Below are positions 17,164-26,716 of a DNA stretch of 64,000 bases, piece by piece. The notes under the pieces were generated by a model. The model was not told where the DNA came from. It ran no database searches and was given only the letters and a program-made list of their open reading frames with translations. Positions within the stretch are counted from its first letter, which is position 1. Every line of letters starts with the position of its first letter. The translations under genes were made by a program, and so were the position numbers. The DNA is from Allocoprobacillus merdigallinarum (GTDB lineage Bacteria; Bacillota_I; Bacilli_A; Erysipelotrichales; Coprobacillaceae), in the NCBI GenBank assembly GCA_019117525.1, contig DWZO01000043.1:16960-80959 (forward strand), in the 5' to 3' direction.

Positions 17164-18531
17164 GTGATTGAAAAATTATTGATTGCCAATCGTGGAGAAA
17201 TCGCAGTCAGAATTATACGTACATGTAAAGAAATAGGAATTCAGACTGTTGCCGTTTATTCAACAGCTGATAAACATTCTTTGCACGTGCAATTAGCAGA
17301 TGAATCTGTATGTATTGGTGGACCATTAGCTAATGAATCATACCTGAATATGAATGCGATTATTCAGGCAGCCTGCAATACGGGATGTGATGCGATTCAT
17401 CCTGGATTTGGTTTTTTAAGTGAAAACAGTGAATTTGCCAGACTTGTTATTCAATGTGGATTGATCTGGGTAGGACCATCACCTGATATTATTGATATGT
17501 TAGGAAATAAGTCTGCCGCAAGAAAGATGATGAAAGAAGCAGGAGTTCCTGTGATTCCTGGTTCTAAAGAAGTCATTGAAACTGTAGAACAGGGAAAAAA
17601 GGTTGCTGAAGATATAGGATATCCCGTTATGATTAAAGCCAGCAATGGTGGTGGTGGACGTGGTATGCGTGTAGTTCATAATGAAGAAGAGTTTGAAACA
17701 CAATATCTTAATGCCAAAGCTGAAGCCAAAGCTTGTTTTGGTGATGATGATGTCTATTTAGAAAAATTAATTGAAAATCCAAAACATATTGAAGTTCAGG
17801 TCATTGGTGATCATCATGGTCATGTGATTCATTTGTTTGAAAGGGATTGTTCATTTCAAAGACGTCATCAAAAGATGATTGAAGAAGCACCATGTCATAT
17901 TTTAAAGAAAGATGTGCGTCAAAGATTGTTTGAAGATGCCATCAAAGCTTGTCATCATGTGGGATATAATAGTGTCGGAACAATTGAGTTTTTATTAGAT
18001 AAACACGGACAATATTATTTTATGGAAATGAATACACGTATTCAGGTTGAACATCCTATTACAGAAATGATTTGTGGTATTGATTTAGTCAAGTTACAGA
18101 TTAAGGTTGCTGAAGGATTAAAACTTCCATACAAGCAAGAAGATATTCATCAAAATGGATATGCTTTAGAATGTCGTATTAATGCTGAAGATATGAATCG
18201 TGATTTTGCGCCAACACCTGGAAAAATAACATTTATGCATTTACCAGGTGGAAGAGGAGTACGTGTGGATAGTGCCATGTATAGTGGGTGTGAAATTTCA
18301 CCTTATTATGATTCGATGATTTTAAAATTAATTACTTTTGCACCAACACGTCTAGAATGTATTAAAAAAATGCGTGCAGCGTTAAGTGAAGTCATTATTG
18401 ATGGTATTTCAACGAATACAAAATTCCATTATTATGTTCTACATTCTAAAGAATTTATTGAAGGAAGTTATGATACAAGCTTCTGTGAAACATTTATAAA
18501 GGAGTTGAAAGATAATGGATCAATTGTTTAA
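17164..18531 (+). CDS. accC: Biotin carboxylase of acetyl-CoA carboxylase
   Basis: A 455-residue ATP-grasp enzyme that carboxylates the biotin on AccB. Seen: N-terminal LIANRGEIAVRIIRTC, the glycine-rich ATP loop KASNGGGGRGMRVV (near 158-171), the EVQVIGD strand and MNTRIQVEHPITEMICG near 290-306. Length is normal. The start is GTG 17164, with AAGGTGAT just upstream; 9 nt behind accB. The 3' end overlaps accD by 17 nt. Confidence 0.95.
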   Translation: MIEKLLIANRGEIAVRIIRTCKEIGIQTVAVYSTADKHSLHVQLADESVCIGGPLANESYLNMNAIIQAACNTGCDAIHPGFGFLSENSEFARLVIQCGLIWVGPSPDIIDMLGNKSAARKMMKEAGVPVIPGSKEVIETVEQGKKVAEDIGYPVMIKASNGGGGRGMRVVHNEEEFETQYLNAKAEAKACFGDDDVYLEKLIENPKHIEVQVIGDHHGHVIHLFERDCSFQRRHQKMIEEAPCHILKKDVRQRLFEDAIKACHHVGYNSVGTIEFLLDKHGQYYFMEMNTRIQVEHPITEMICGIDLVKLQIKVAEGLKLPYKQEDIHQNGYALECRINAEDMNRDFAPTPGKITFMHLPGGRGVRVDSAMYSGCEISPYYDSMILKLITFAPTRLECIKKMRAALSEVIIDGISTNTKFHYYVLHSKEFIEGSYDTSFCETFIKELKDNGSIV

Positions 18532-19384
18532 AAAAAGAAATGAAGAATTAAAACAATTCTCATCATGGTTAAATAGACATAAAATTAAAGAAAAAAAAGA
18601 AATTCCTGAAAATATCTTTAAACAATGTGATCATTGTCATGAATCTATTCCTTATTTTTCACTTATCGAAAATGATTATGTTTGTCCTAAATGTGGTCAT
18701 CATATGAAAATCAGTGCCAGACAGCGTATACGTGATTTAATGGATGAAGGCACTTGGAAAGAATATTTTGAAAAAGATAAAACATCTAACAATGAAAATT
18801 TTCCTGGTTACGATGAAAAGCTAAAAAAAGCCTGGATGTCAACCGGTATGAATGAAGCTGTCATTTGTGGTGTTGGTAAAATCAACCAGAGTCGTGTTGT
18901 CTTATGTGTCATGGATTCTCGTTTCATGATGGGAAGTATGGGAAAAGTTGTTGGTGAAAAAATATGTAAAGCAGTAGAACTGGCTACACGTAAAAAATTA
19001 CCATTGATTATTAGCTGTACCAGTGGTGGTGCCAGAATGCAGGAAGGTATTGATTCTTTAATGCAGATGGCTAAAATCAGTGCTGCTTTAAAACGCTTTT
19101 CAAATCAAGGAGGTCTTTATATAGCCTTATTAACACATCCTACAACAGGTGGTGTCAGTGCCAGCTTTGCGATGCTGGGAGATATTATCATTGCTGAACC
19201 ACAGGCCATGATTGGATTTGCTGGAAAACGTGTTATTCAAGATACAATTAAGCAGGAGTTACCTGAAGGTTTCCAAACTGCAGAATTCTTACTTGAAAAA
19301 GGTTTTATTGATATGATTGTGGAAAGACATGATTTGAAAAATGTTATTTCAGATTTATTAAAATTACATGGAGGAAAATTATGA
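18515..19384 (+). CDS. accD: Acetyl-CoA carboxylase carboxyltransferase, beta subunit
   Basis: 289 residues. An N-terminal zinc ribbon (CDHC near 38-41 and CPKC near 57-60) precedes the crotonase-fold carboxyltransferase domain, with SCTSGGARMQEG and THPTTGGVSASFAMLGD. With AccA it moves the carboxyl group from biotin to acetyl-CoA, giving malonyl-CoA. It overlaps accC upstream and accA downstream (4 nt). Confidence 0.95.
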   Translation: MDQLFKKRNEELKQFSSWLNRHKIKEKKEIPENIFKQCDHCHESIPYFSLIENDYVCPKCGHHMKISARQRIRDLMDEGTWKEYFEKDKTSNNENFPGYDEKLKKAWMSTGMNEAVICGVGKINQSRVVLCVMDSRFMMGSMGKVVGEKICKAVELATRKKLPLIISCTSGGARMQEGIDSLMQMAKISAALKRFSNQGGLYIALLTHPTTGGVSASFAMLGDIIIAEPQAMIGFAGKRVIQDTIKQELPEGFQTAEFLLEKGFIDMIVERHDLKNVISDLLKLHGGKL

Positions 19385-20301
19385 GCCTCGTAGATAATGA
19401 AAGAAAAATAAAAGAGTTACAGGCGAAAAGAGCTGTAACAGAAGATCAAAAAGAGTTCGATGAACTTTCTCAAGAGATTGATACTCTCACAAAAGAAACA
19501 TATCATCATTTAACTGCTTGGGATCGTGTGTCTATCGCAAGACATCCATCACGACCAAAAGCAAGTGATTTTATTGAGGGATTGTTTGACCATTTCTATG
19601 AACTTCATGGGGATAGATGTTATGGAGATGATCAGGCTATTATTGGGGGAATTGGTTATTTTCACGATATGCCAGTCACTGTTATTGCACAAGCCAAAGG
19701 AAAGACATTGGAAGAAAATTTGAACCGTCATTTTGGAATGTGTAATCCTGAAGGTTATCGTAAAGCTCTCAGACTTGCCAGACAAGCCGAAAAGTTTCAT
19801 CGACCAATCATTACTTTTGTAGATACCGCAGGAGCTTATCCTGGTATCGAAGCTGAGGAGAGGGGACAGGCACAGGCGATTGCTGAATGTTTATACACTT
19901 TTTCTGATTTGAAAACACCTGTTATTTGTATTGTTTTATCAGAAGGTGGTAGTGGAGGAGCATTAGCTTTAAGTGTTGCCGATCGTATTTGTATGTTAGA
20001 AAATGCCATTTATTCTGTTTTATCACCTGAAGGTTTTGCAAGTATTTTATGGAAAGATGATAGTCGTGTTCAAGAAGCGGCTGAAGTGATGAAACTGACA
20101 TCGTATGATTTATATGATAAAGGGATTGCTGATTATTTGGTCAAAGAACCAACAGGTGGTATGCAAAATGATTTAAAACTTGTATTAGATAATATTGATC
20201 AGTATTTACAAAAAGAATTAGATGTTTTAACTCATACAAAAGAAAAAGATTTATTGGAAAAACGTTATCAGAAGTTCCGTAAGATAGGAGTTATGTCATG
20301 A
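19381..20301 (+). CDS. accA: Acetyl-CoA carboxylase carboxyltransferase, alpha subunit
   Basis: 306 residues with an N-terminal coiled helical segment, then the crotonase-fold domain: ARHPSRPKASDFIEGLFD, FVDTAGAYPGIEAEERGQ and LSEGGSGGALALSVAD. Partner of AccD. It starts in an ATGA overlap with accD, and its stop overlaps the fabH start in the same way, so the operon is tightly coupled. Confidence 0.95.
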   Translation: MSLVDNERKIKELQAKRAVTEDQKEFDELSQEIDTLTKETYHHLTAWDRVSIARHPSRPKASDFIEGLFDHFYELHGDRCYGDDQAIIGGIGYFHDMPVTVIAQAKGKTLEENLNRHFGMCNPEGYRKALRLARQAEKFHRPIITFVDTAGAYPGIEAEERGQAQAIAECLYTFSDLKTPVICIVLSEGGSGGALALSVADRICMLENAIYSVLSPEGFASILWKDDSRVQEAAEVMKLTSYDLYDKGIADYLVKEPTGGMQNDLKLVLDNIDQYLQKELDVLTHTKEKDLLEKRYQKFRKIGVMS

Positions 20302-21272
20302 GTTCAATAGAAATATTAGGAACTGGGTTTGTTAAAGCTCAAAAGAAAGTAACGAATTTTGATTTAGAAAAAAGAGTTGAAACAAGTGATGAATGGATTG
20401 TACAAAGAACAGGTATTTCATCACGTTATGTGAGTGAAACTGAAAATACAAGTGATTTGGCTTATAAAGCCAGTTTACAGGCGATTGAAGATGCACATAT
20501 TCAAAAAGAAGACATTGAAGTGATTATTGTCGCAACAATGACACCAGATTGTATGACACCTTCAACAGCTTGTCTTGTTCAGGCAAAACTGGGATTAAAT
20601 GATTGTCCTGTCTTTGCTTTTGATATTAATGGAGCATGTAGTGGATTTTTATATGCTTTTCAGATTGCCAGTGATTTATTAAGCAGATATCACCATATCT
20701 TAGTCATTGGTAGTGAAACAATTAGTAAGATGATTGACTGGAATGATCGTTCAACTTGCGTTTTATTTGGGGATGGTGCAGGTGCGATGGTTCTTGGTCG
20801 AGGAGATACAAAACTTTATCACTATGCCAATAGTGAAGGAGACTTACAGGAAGTCTTACATGCTCAAGGATTGCCTTTGGTTCATGATTTACAAAATCAG
20901 GGAGCATCAACACATTATTTAAATATGAAAGGAAATGATGTGTTTAGATTTGCAATTAGAGTTTTAAAAGAATCTATTGAAAATGTTTTGGATCAGTCAG
21001 GGCTTTCTATAGATGATATTGATTTGATTATTCCACATCAGGCGAATTATCGTATTATTTCTCATGTGGCAAAAAAGATGAAAGTCGATTTATCAAAATT
21101 TTATATGAATCTTCAAGAGTTTGGAAATACTTCAGCGGCCAGTATTCCTATTGCTTATGCAATGGCCCAAAGAGAAGGAAAGATTCCTGAAAAGGGACGT
21201 GTTATTTTGGTTGGATTTGGTGCTGGATTAACTTATGGAGCAACTCTTATTGACAATAGAGGAGGACAATAA
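20298..21272 (+). CDS. fabH: Beta-ketoacyl-ACP synthase III
   Basis: 324 residues; condenses acetyl-CoA (or a branched primer) with malonyl-ACP to begin fatty acid synthesis. The catalytic triad is visible: C114 in NGACSGFLYA, H247 in IIPHQANYRII and N277 in FGNTSAAS. Length is normal. The ATG overlaps the accA stop. Confidence 0.95.
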   Translation: MSSIEILGTGFVKAQKKVTNFDLEKRVETSDEWIVQRTGISSRYVSETENTSDLAYKASLQAIEDAHIQKEDIEVIIVATMTPDCMTPSTACLVQAKLGLNDCPVFAFDINGACSGFLYAFQIASDLLSRYHHILVIGSETISKMIDWNDRSTCVLFGDGAGAMVLGRGDTKLYHYANSEGDLQEVLHAQGLPLVHDLQNQGASTHYLNMKGNDVFRFAIRVLKESIENVLDQSGLSIDDIDLIIPHQANYRIISHVAKKMKVDLSKFYMNLQEFGNTSAASIPIAYAMAQREGKIPEKGRVILVGFGAGLTYGATLIDNRGGQ

Positions 21273-21273
21273 A

Positions 21274-22218
21274 GTGTTATTAAATGAATTATTAAATATA
21301 AAATACCCTATTATTCAAGGAGCTATGGCGAATATTGCAACTGCTTCCTTTGCTGCCTGTGTTTCTAATAGTGGTGGTTTAGGGATTATTGCGACAGGAT
21401 CAATGGATGCAGCTCAAACACGTGAAGAAATCCAAAAATGTAAACAATTAACAGACCAGCCTTTTGGTGTCAATGTGATGTTGATGAATCCATATGCCAG
21501 TGAAATTATTGATGTTATTGTTGAAGAAGGTGTTCATGTTGTGACAACAGGAGCAGGAAATCCAGGACCTTATATGGCAAAACTCAAAGAAGCTGGAATT
21601 AAAGTTTTACCAGTTGTGCCTAGCGTTGGTTTGGCTAAACGTATGGAAAGAGCTGGTGCTGATGCCTTGATTGTTGAAGGTGGAGAATCAGGTGGACATG
21701 TTGGTGAAATGACAACAATGGCTTTGGTTCCACAGGTTGTAGATGCTGTCAATATTCCAGTGATTGCAGCTGGTGGAATTGGAGATGGACGTGGTGTGAT
21801 GGCAGCTTTGAGTTTAGGTGCTATTGGCGTACAGATTGGAACATGTCTATTGGTTGCTGATGAATGTCCAATTCATGAAAACTATAAAGATGCTGTTATT
21901 AAAGCCAAAGATACTGATACTGTTGTAACTGGAAGAAGTGTGAATACACCAGTCCGTATTTTAAAGAATCAAATGGCAAGAGAATATTTAAAACTTGAAG
22001 GACATTTTGAAAGTCGTGAAGAATTAGAAAAATTAACACTTGGAGCTTTAAGAAAAGCTGTACAGAGTGGTGATGTGAAAACTGGGTCTGTGATGATGGG
22101 ACAAATTGCTGGAATGGTCAAAGAAAAGAAACCAATGCAACAGATTCTTGATGAAATGATGGCTTCAACAAAACAAGTTTATGCAAACCTGCAAAAAGTC
22201 ATGGAGGAAATGCAATGA
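21274..22218 (+). CDS. fabK: Enoyl-ACP reductase II (FMN-dependent)
   Basis: 314 residues. A TIM-barrel flavoenzyme that performs the last reduction of each elongation cycle. Motifs: YPIIQGAMANIA near the N-terminus, GAGNPGPY, and EGGESGGHVG with the catalytic His at 142, then AAGGIGDGRG and the LGAIGVQIGTCLLV phosphate-binding end of the barrel. I start at GTG 21274, 8 nt behind GGAGG and just after the fabH stop. No FabI is seen in the window. Confidence 0.92.
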   Translation: MLLNELLNIKYPIIQGAMANIATASFAACVSNSGGLGIIATGSMDAAQTREEIQKCKQLTDQPFGVNVMLMNPYASEIIDVIVEEGVHVVTTGAGNPGPYMAKLKEAGIKVLPVVPSVGLAKRMERAGADALIVEGGESGGHVGEMTTMALVPQVVDAVNIPVIAAGGIGDGRGVMAALSLGAIGVQIGTCLLVADECPIHENYKDAVIKAKDTDTVVTGRSVNTPVRILKNQMAREYLKLEGHFESREELEKLTLGALRKAVQSGDVKTGSVMMGQIAGMVKEKKPMQQILDEMMASTKQVYANLQKVMEEMQ

Positions 22219-23279
22219 TTCAAATCCAAAATCGTATCATGAAACTTCCTATCATTCAAGGTGGTATGGGAGTCGGTATTTCTTTATCATCATTAGCAGG
22301 AGCAGTTGCAAAATGTGGTGCTATGGGTGTCATCAGTGCCGCTCATCCTGGCTATAATTATGAAGGATTTAGAAAAAATCCAATTGCTGTGAATTGTCAG
22401 GCTTTAAAAGATCATATCCAACGTGCCAAAGAGCTTGCTAAAGGAAATGGTTTGATTGGTGTCAATATTATGGTTGCCAGTCAAAACTATGAAGACTTCG
22501 TGAAAGCATCTCTTGAAGGTGGTTGTGATGCCATTATTTCAGGAGCAGGATTACCATTAGATTTACCTAAGTTTGCTAAAGGAAAGGCGCTTTTAGCACC
22601 GATTGTATCGAGTGGAAAAGCGGCCAAACTGATTGCCAGAGTATGGGATAAACGTTATCAGTATACACCTGATTTCGTAGTGATTGAAGGTAGTGAAGCT
22701 GGTGGACATCTAGGATTTAAAAAAGATGATTTATTGGCACATACGTGTCAAAAACTAAGTGATATTTTAGCTGATGTTAAAAAAGAATTAAAGGTTTGGG
22801 AAGACAAATACAAAAAGACAATTCCTGTTTTTGTTGCTGGAGGTATAGATTCTGGAAAGAAGATTGCTGAATTCATCAAATTAGGTGCAACAGGTGTACA
22901 GATTGCCACACCATTTATTGCGACTTATGAATGTGATGCAGCACAAGAATTTAAAGATATGGTTATTCAATGTCGCCAAGAAGATATTGAACTTGTCTCA
23001 AGTCCAGCAGGACTTCCAGGACGTGCTATTGTCAATGATTTTGTAAAGAAAACAAGACAAACTGGAAATATCTGTATGAAAAATTGTCTGCATTGCATGA
23101 TTCCTTGCAATCCTGAAAATACACCCTATTGTATTAGTGAAGCATTAATACAGAGTGTAAAAGGAAATGTACAAAATGGTCTGGTTTTTGTAGGAAGCCA
23201 GGCAGCGAGAATTCATGAAATGAAACATGTTGAAGAAGTGATTCATGAATATATAAAAGAAATGGAGGAAAATCTATGA
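22215..23279 (+). CDS. FabK/nitronate-monooxygenase-like flavoprotein with Cys-rich tail
   Basis: 354 residues of the same FMN TIM-barrel superfamily as the gene before it, but clearly diverged. The N-terminus PIIQGGMGVGIS and EGSEAGGHLG (His 165) fit nitronate monooxygenase/2-nitropropane dioxygenase relatives. A segment near 171-205 and a cysteine cluster (C287, C291, C294, C298, C306) are absent from FabK; the cluster could bind metal or Fe-S. Its place between fabK and fabD, with ATGA overlaps on both sides, implies a lipid role, but the reaction is not known to me. Confidence 0.78.
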   Translation: MIQIQNRIMKLPIIQGGMGVGISLSSLAGAVAKCGAMGVISAAHPGYNYEGFRKNPIAVNCQALKDHIQRAKELAKGNGLIGVNIMVASQNYEDFVKASLEGGCDAIISGAGLPLDLPKFAKGKALLAPIVSSGKAAKLIARVWDKRYQYTPDFVVIEGSEAGGHLGFKKDDLLAHTCQKLSDILADVKKELKVWEDKYKKTIPVFVAGGIDSGKKIAEFIKLGATGVQIATPFIATYECDAAQEFKDMVIQCRQEDIELVSSPAGLPGRAIVNDFVKKTRQTGNICMKNCLHCMIPCNPENTPYCISEALIQSVKGNVQNGLVFVGSQAARIHEMKHVEEVIHEYIKEMEENL

Positions 23280-24190
23280 AAATAGGAATGATTTTTGCTG
23301 GTCAAGGTAGTCAATATGTAGGTATGGGAAAAGCATTTTATGATGAATTCCAAGAAGCCAGAGATGTTTTTGATCAGGCCAATATTGATATTGATGTCAA
23401 AAAAGTATGTTTTGAAGGACCTGAAGATGTTTTAAATGAAACATCATATGCACAGCCTTGTATTTTAACAACATCATTAGCCATTGCGAAAGTGATTGAA
23501 GCACAAGGTATTCATCCTGATTATGTGGCAGGTTTATCATTAGGAGAATATTCTGCTTTGGCTTATGCAGGAGCATTTGACACACAAGATGCGATTTCAA
23601 TTGTGAGACGTCGTGGACAGATTATGAGTGAAGCCCTGCCAGCTGGAACAACATCTATGGCAGCTGTTTTAGCCATGGATGCTGAAAAGATTCAAGAAGT
23701 TATTGAACCTATTGATGGTGTCACAATTGCCAATTACAATTGTCCAGGACAAATTGTGATTACAGGAACAAAAGAAGCTGTTGAGATTGCTTCAGAAAAA
23801 TTAAAAGAAGCTGGCGCAAAACGTGTCATTCCATTAAAAGTTTCAGGAGCATTCCATTCTCCATTATTAGAAGAAGCATCATATAAGCTGAAAGAAGAGT
23901 TAGAAAAATATGATATTCATGAAACAAAGATTCCAGTTGTTTATAATGTTTCAGGAAAAGAAGAAGATGGAGATCTCATTGATATTTTAACTCGACAAAT
24001 CAAATCAAGTGTTTATTTCTATCAATCAATTCAATATATGATTGCACAAGGTGTTGAAGCTTTTGTGGAAATTGGACCTGGAAAAGCATTAAGTGCCTTT
24101 GTTAAGAAGACAGATAGAAGTATTCCTGTTTATAGTGTAGATAGTATTGAAGGTTTAAATCAAATGTTAGGAGCGTTAAAAGATGAGTAA
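23276..24190 (+). CDS. fabD: Malonyl-CoA:ACP transacylase
   Basis: 304 residues; loads malonate onto ACP. The catalytic nucleophile is S88 in GLSLGEYSALAY, with His 194 in SGAFHSPLLE and the N-terminal AGQGSQYVGMGK motif. Overlaps both neighbours (4 and 8 nt). Confidence 0.95.
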   Translation: MKIGMIFAGQGSQYVGMGKAFYDEFQEARDVFDQANIDIDVKKVCFEGPEDVLNETSYAQPCILTTSLAIAKVIEAQGIHPDYVAGLSLGEYSALAYAGAFDTQDAISIVRRRGQIMSEALPAGTTSMAAVLAMDAEKIQEVIEPIDGVTIANYNCPGQIVITGTKEAVEIASEKLKEAGAKRVIPLKVSGAFHSPLLEEASYKLKEELEKYDIHETKIPVVYNVSGKEEDGDLIDILTRQIKSSVYFYQSIQYMIAQGVEAFVEIGPGKALSAFVKKTDRSIPVYSVDSIEGLNQMLGALKDE

Positions 24191-24917
24191 AGTAGCGTTA
24201 ATTACTGGTGCCAGTCGTGGAATTGGTAGAGCCATTGCTTTAAAATTTGCAAGTGAAGGATATAATATTGCGATTAATTATATTGGAAATCAGGATGAAG
24301 CTTTAGAAGTCCAAAAAGAATGTTGTACTCATGGTATTGAAGCTATGATTTATGAAGGTGATGTCACTGATTATGATGCCATGGATCAAATGATGAAAGC
24401 TGTTTTAGAACAGTTTGGTTCTATTGATGTCTTGGTTAACAATTCAGGGATTACAAAAGATCAGTTATTATTAAAAATGAATACACAGTCATTTATGGAT
24501 GTCATTGATGTCAATTTAAAAGGAACATTTAATACCATTAAAGCTGTTTCTCGTATTATGATGAAACAAAGATCAGGTGTTATTATCAATATGGCAAGTG
24601 TAATTGGAATTATTGGAAATGTTGGACAAGCCAATTATGCAGCCAGTAAAGCTGGTGTCATTGCTTTAACAAAATCAGTTGCCAAAGAATTAGCACCACG
24701 TCATATTCGTGCGAATGCTATTGCGCCAGGATTCATTGCCACAAAAATGACAGATGTTTTAAGTGATGATACAAAAGAAAATATCTTAAAAAATATTCCA
24801 TTGCAACAAATGGGTGAACCAGAGGATGTTGCGAATGTTGCATACTTTTTAGCAAGTGATAGTGCAAAATATATTACGGGTCAAGTCATCAATGTTGATG
24901 GCGGAATGGTCATGTAA
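24183..24917 (+). CDS. fabG: 3-oxoacyl-ACP reductase
   Basis: 244-residue short-chain dehydrogenase that reduces beta-ketoacyl-ACP with NADPH. The cofactor loop is TGASRGIGRA and the catalytic residues are S139, Y152 and K156 (NYAASKAG). It ends in the usual INVDGGMVM tail. Its ATG overlaps the fabD stop. Confidence 0.95.
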   Translation: MSKVALITGASRGIGRAIALKFASEGYNIAINYIGNQDEALEVQKECCTHGIEAMIYEGDVTDYDAMDQMMKAVLEQFGSIDVLVNNSGITKDQLLLKMNTQSFMDVIDVNLKGTFNTIKAVSRIMMKQRSGVIINMASVIGIIGNVGQANYAASKAGVIALTKSVAKELAPRHIRANAIAPGFIATKMTDVLSDDTKENILKNIPLQQMGEPEDVANVAYFLASDSAKYITGQVINVDGGMVM

Positions 24918-24929
24918 GGAGGACAAAAC

Positions 24930-26168
24930 ATGAAAAGAAGAGTTGTCGTTACTGGAATGGGAGCCGTATCTCCAATTGGAAATACTGTTGAAGAAACTTG
25001 GAATGGTATTTTAAATCAGACATGTGGAATTGATGAAATTACACATTTTGATACAAGTGATTATAAGGTCAAATTAGCTGGAGAAGTGAAAAATCTTGAT
25101 TTAGAACAATATTTTACAAAAAGAGATTTAAAATTTAATGATCGTTTTACGCAATTTGCCAGAGTTGTTTCTAAACAGGCTATTGAAAATGCAAAGTTGG
25201 ATTTAGAAACAATGAATAAAAATCGTTTTGGTGTCATTATTGGTAGTGGTATTGGTGGTGTTGAATCTATTGAAAAAGCGGAACAAAGTTTATTAAATAG
25301 AGGACCATCAAAAGTTTCACCATATTTTATTCCTATGACTTTAATTAATTTAGCAGCAGGAAGTGTTGCGATTGATTTAGGTGCAAAAGGTTATGTATCT
25401 TCTGTTGTAACCGCATGTGCAGCTGGAACAAATGCAATTGGTGAAGCCTTCCATAAAATCAGAGATGGATATGAAGATGTTATGATTGCTGGAGGAAGTG
25501 AAGCTTCTATTACACCATTATCAGTTGCAGGATTTGCTTCTATGAAAGCTTTGCATACTGGTGAGGATAAAAATCGTGCTTCTATTCCTTTTGATAAAGA
25601 TCGTAGTGGCTTTGTCATGGGTGAAGGAGCAGCTGTTTTAGTGTTAGAAGAATTACAACATGCCTTAGATAGAAATGCGACAATCTATGGTGAAATTGTT
25701 GGTTATGGAGCAACTTGCGATGCTTATCATATTACAGCACCATTATCTGATGGAAGCGGTGGTGGAGAAGCGATGAAACAGGCTTTAGAAGATGCTGCTT
25801 TACAACCATCTGATATTGATTATATCAATGCTCATGGGACATCTACACCATTAAATGATAAGACAGAAACAATGGCTGTGAAATATGCTTTTGGTGACGA
25901 TGCATATCATTTGGCTATGTCATCAACAAAATCTTATACAGGACATTTATTAGGAGCGAGTGGTGCTTTAGAATCTGTTATTTGTGTAAAAGCATTACAA
26001 GAAGGATATATCCCAGCTACAATTCATTATCAAAATAAAGATGAAGACTGTGATTTAGATATCGTCGCTAATGTTGGTAGAAAACAAGATATTCATTATG
26101 CTATGAACAATTCTCTTGGATTTGGTGGACATAATGCATCATTGATTTTCAAGAAATGGGAGGATTAG
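24930..26168 (+). CDS. fabF: Beta-ketoacyl-ACP synthase II
   Basis: 412 residues; the elongating condensing enzyme. The catalytic residues are C163 (VTACAAGTNAI), H302 (NAHGTSTPLND) and H339 with K334 (STKSYTGHLLGA). RBS AAGGAGGAC lies before ATG 24930. It is the only FabF/FabB-type enzyme in the window. Confidence 0.95.
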   Translation: MKRRVVVTGMGAVSPIGNTVEETWNGILNQTCGIDEITHFDTSDYKVKLAGEVKNLDLEQYFTKRDLKFNDRFTQFARVVSKQAIENAKLDLETMNKNRFGVIIGSGIGGVESIEKAEQSLLNRGPSKVSPYFIPMTLINLAAGSVAIDLGAKGYVSSVVTACAAGTNAIGEAFHKIRDGYEDVMIAGGSEASITPLSVAGFASMKALHTGEDKNRASIPFDKDRSGFVMGEGAAVLVLEELQHALDRNATIYGEIVGYGATCDAYHITAPLSDGSGGGEAMKQALEDAALQPSDIDYINAHGTSTPLNDKTETMAVKYAFGDDAYHLAMSSTKSYTGHLLGASGALESVICVKALQEGYIPATIHYQNKDEDCDLDIVANVGRKQDIHYAMNNSLGFGGHNASLIFKKWED

Positions 26169-26170
26169 AG

Positions 26171-26602
26171 ATGTTATATAATTCTAATGATATTCAAAAA
26201 ATTATTCCTCATCGTTATCCATTTTTACTTGTAGATTGTATTGAAAGCATTAGTGAAGATGGAAAAACAATTGTAGGAAGAAAATGTGTGACTGCTAATG
26301 AAATGCAATTTTTAGGACATTTCCCTGAAAAACATGTGATGCCAGGTGTCTTAATTATTGAAGCCTTAGCTCAAACAGGATGTGTTTTATTACTTTCTAA
26401 AGAAGAAAATAAAGGAAAGATTGCTTTCTTTGCTGGTATTAATAAAGCACGTTTTAGAAAACAAGTGATTCCAGGTGATGTTTTAACAATGACTGTCACT
26501 TTAACAAAAGAAAAAGGTGGTATTTACTTTGCTGCTATTGAAGCAAAGGTTGAAGATGAAATTGCTGTCACTGGAGAAATCATGTGTGCTGTTGGTGAAT
26601 AA
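26171..26602 (+). CDS. fabZ: 3-hydroxyacyl-ACP dehydratase
   Basis: 143-residue hot-dog-fold enzyme. The active site is H50 in FLGHFPEKHVMPGV with E64 in LIIEALAQTG. I use ATG 26171 because GGGAGGA (26158-26164) lies just upstream; an earlier in-frame ATG at 26156 lies within the end of fabF. Last gene of the operon, followed by a terminator. No FabM- or FabN-like gene for unsaturated fatty acids is nearby. Confidence 0.95.
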   Translation: MLYNSNDIQKIIPHRYPFLLVDCIESISEDGKTIVGRKCVTANEMQFLGHFPEKHVMPGVLIIEALAQTGCVLLLSKEENKGKIAFFAGINKARFRKQVIPGDVLTMTVTLTKEKGGIYFAAIEAKVEDEIAVTGEIMCAVGE

Positions 26603-26617
26603 TTCAATAGAGAACTG

Positions 26618-26655
26618 AAACAGAAAGATATCTTGTCTTTCTGTTTTCTTTTTTA
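26618..26655 (+). terminator. Intrinsic terminator closing the fatty acid operon
   Basis: A perfect 11-bp stem AAACAGAAAGA / TCTTTCTGTTT with a 7-nt loop is followed by a long T-rich run. Confidence 0.88.
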
Positions 26656-26667
26656 TGGTAGTTATAA

Positions 26668-26709
26668 AAAGCTATTGGTTATATGATAAAACATATTTCC
26701 AATAGCTTT
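26668..26709 (-). terminator. Terminator of the flippase gene (minus strand)
   Basis: An 11-bp inverted repeat AAAGCTATTGG / CCAATAGCTTT, with a further ATATG / CATAT inside the loop, ends in T on the minus strand just behind the flippase stop codon. Confidence 0.78.
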
Positions 26710-26716
26710 CTTATTA

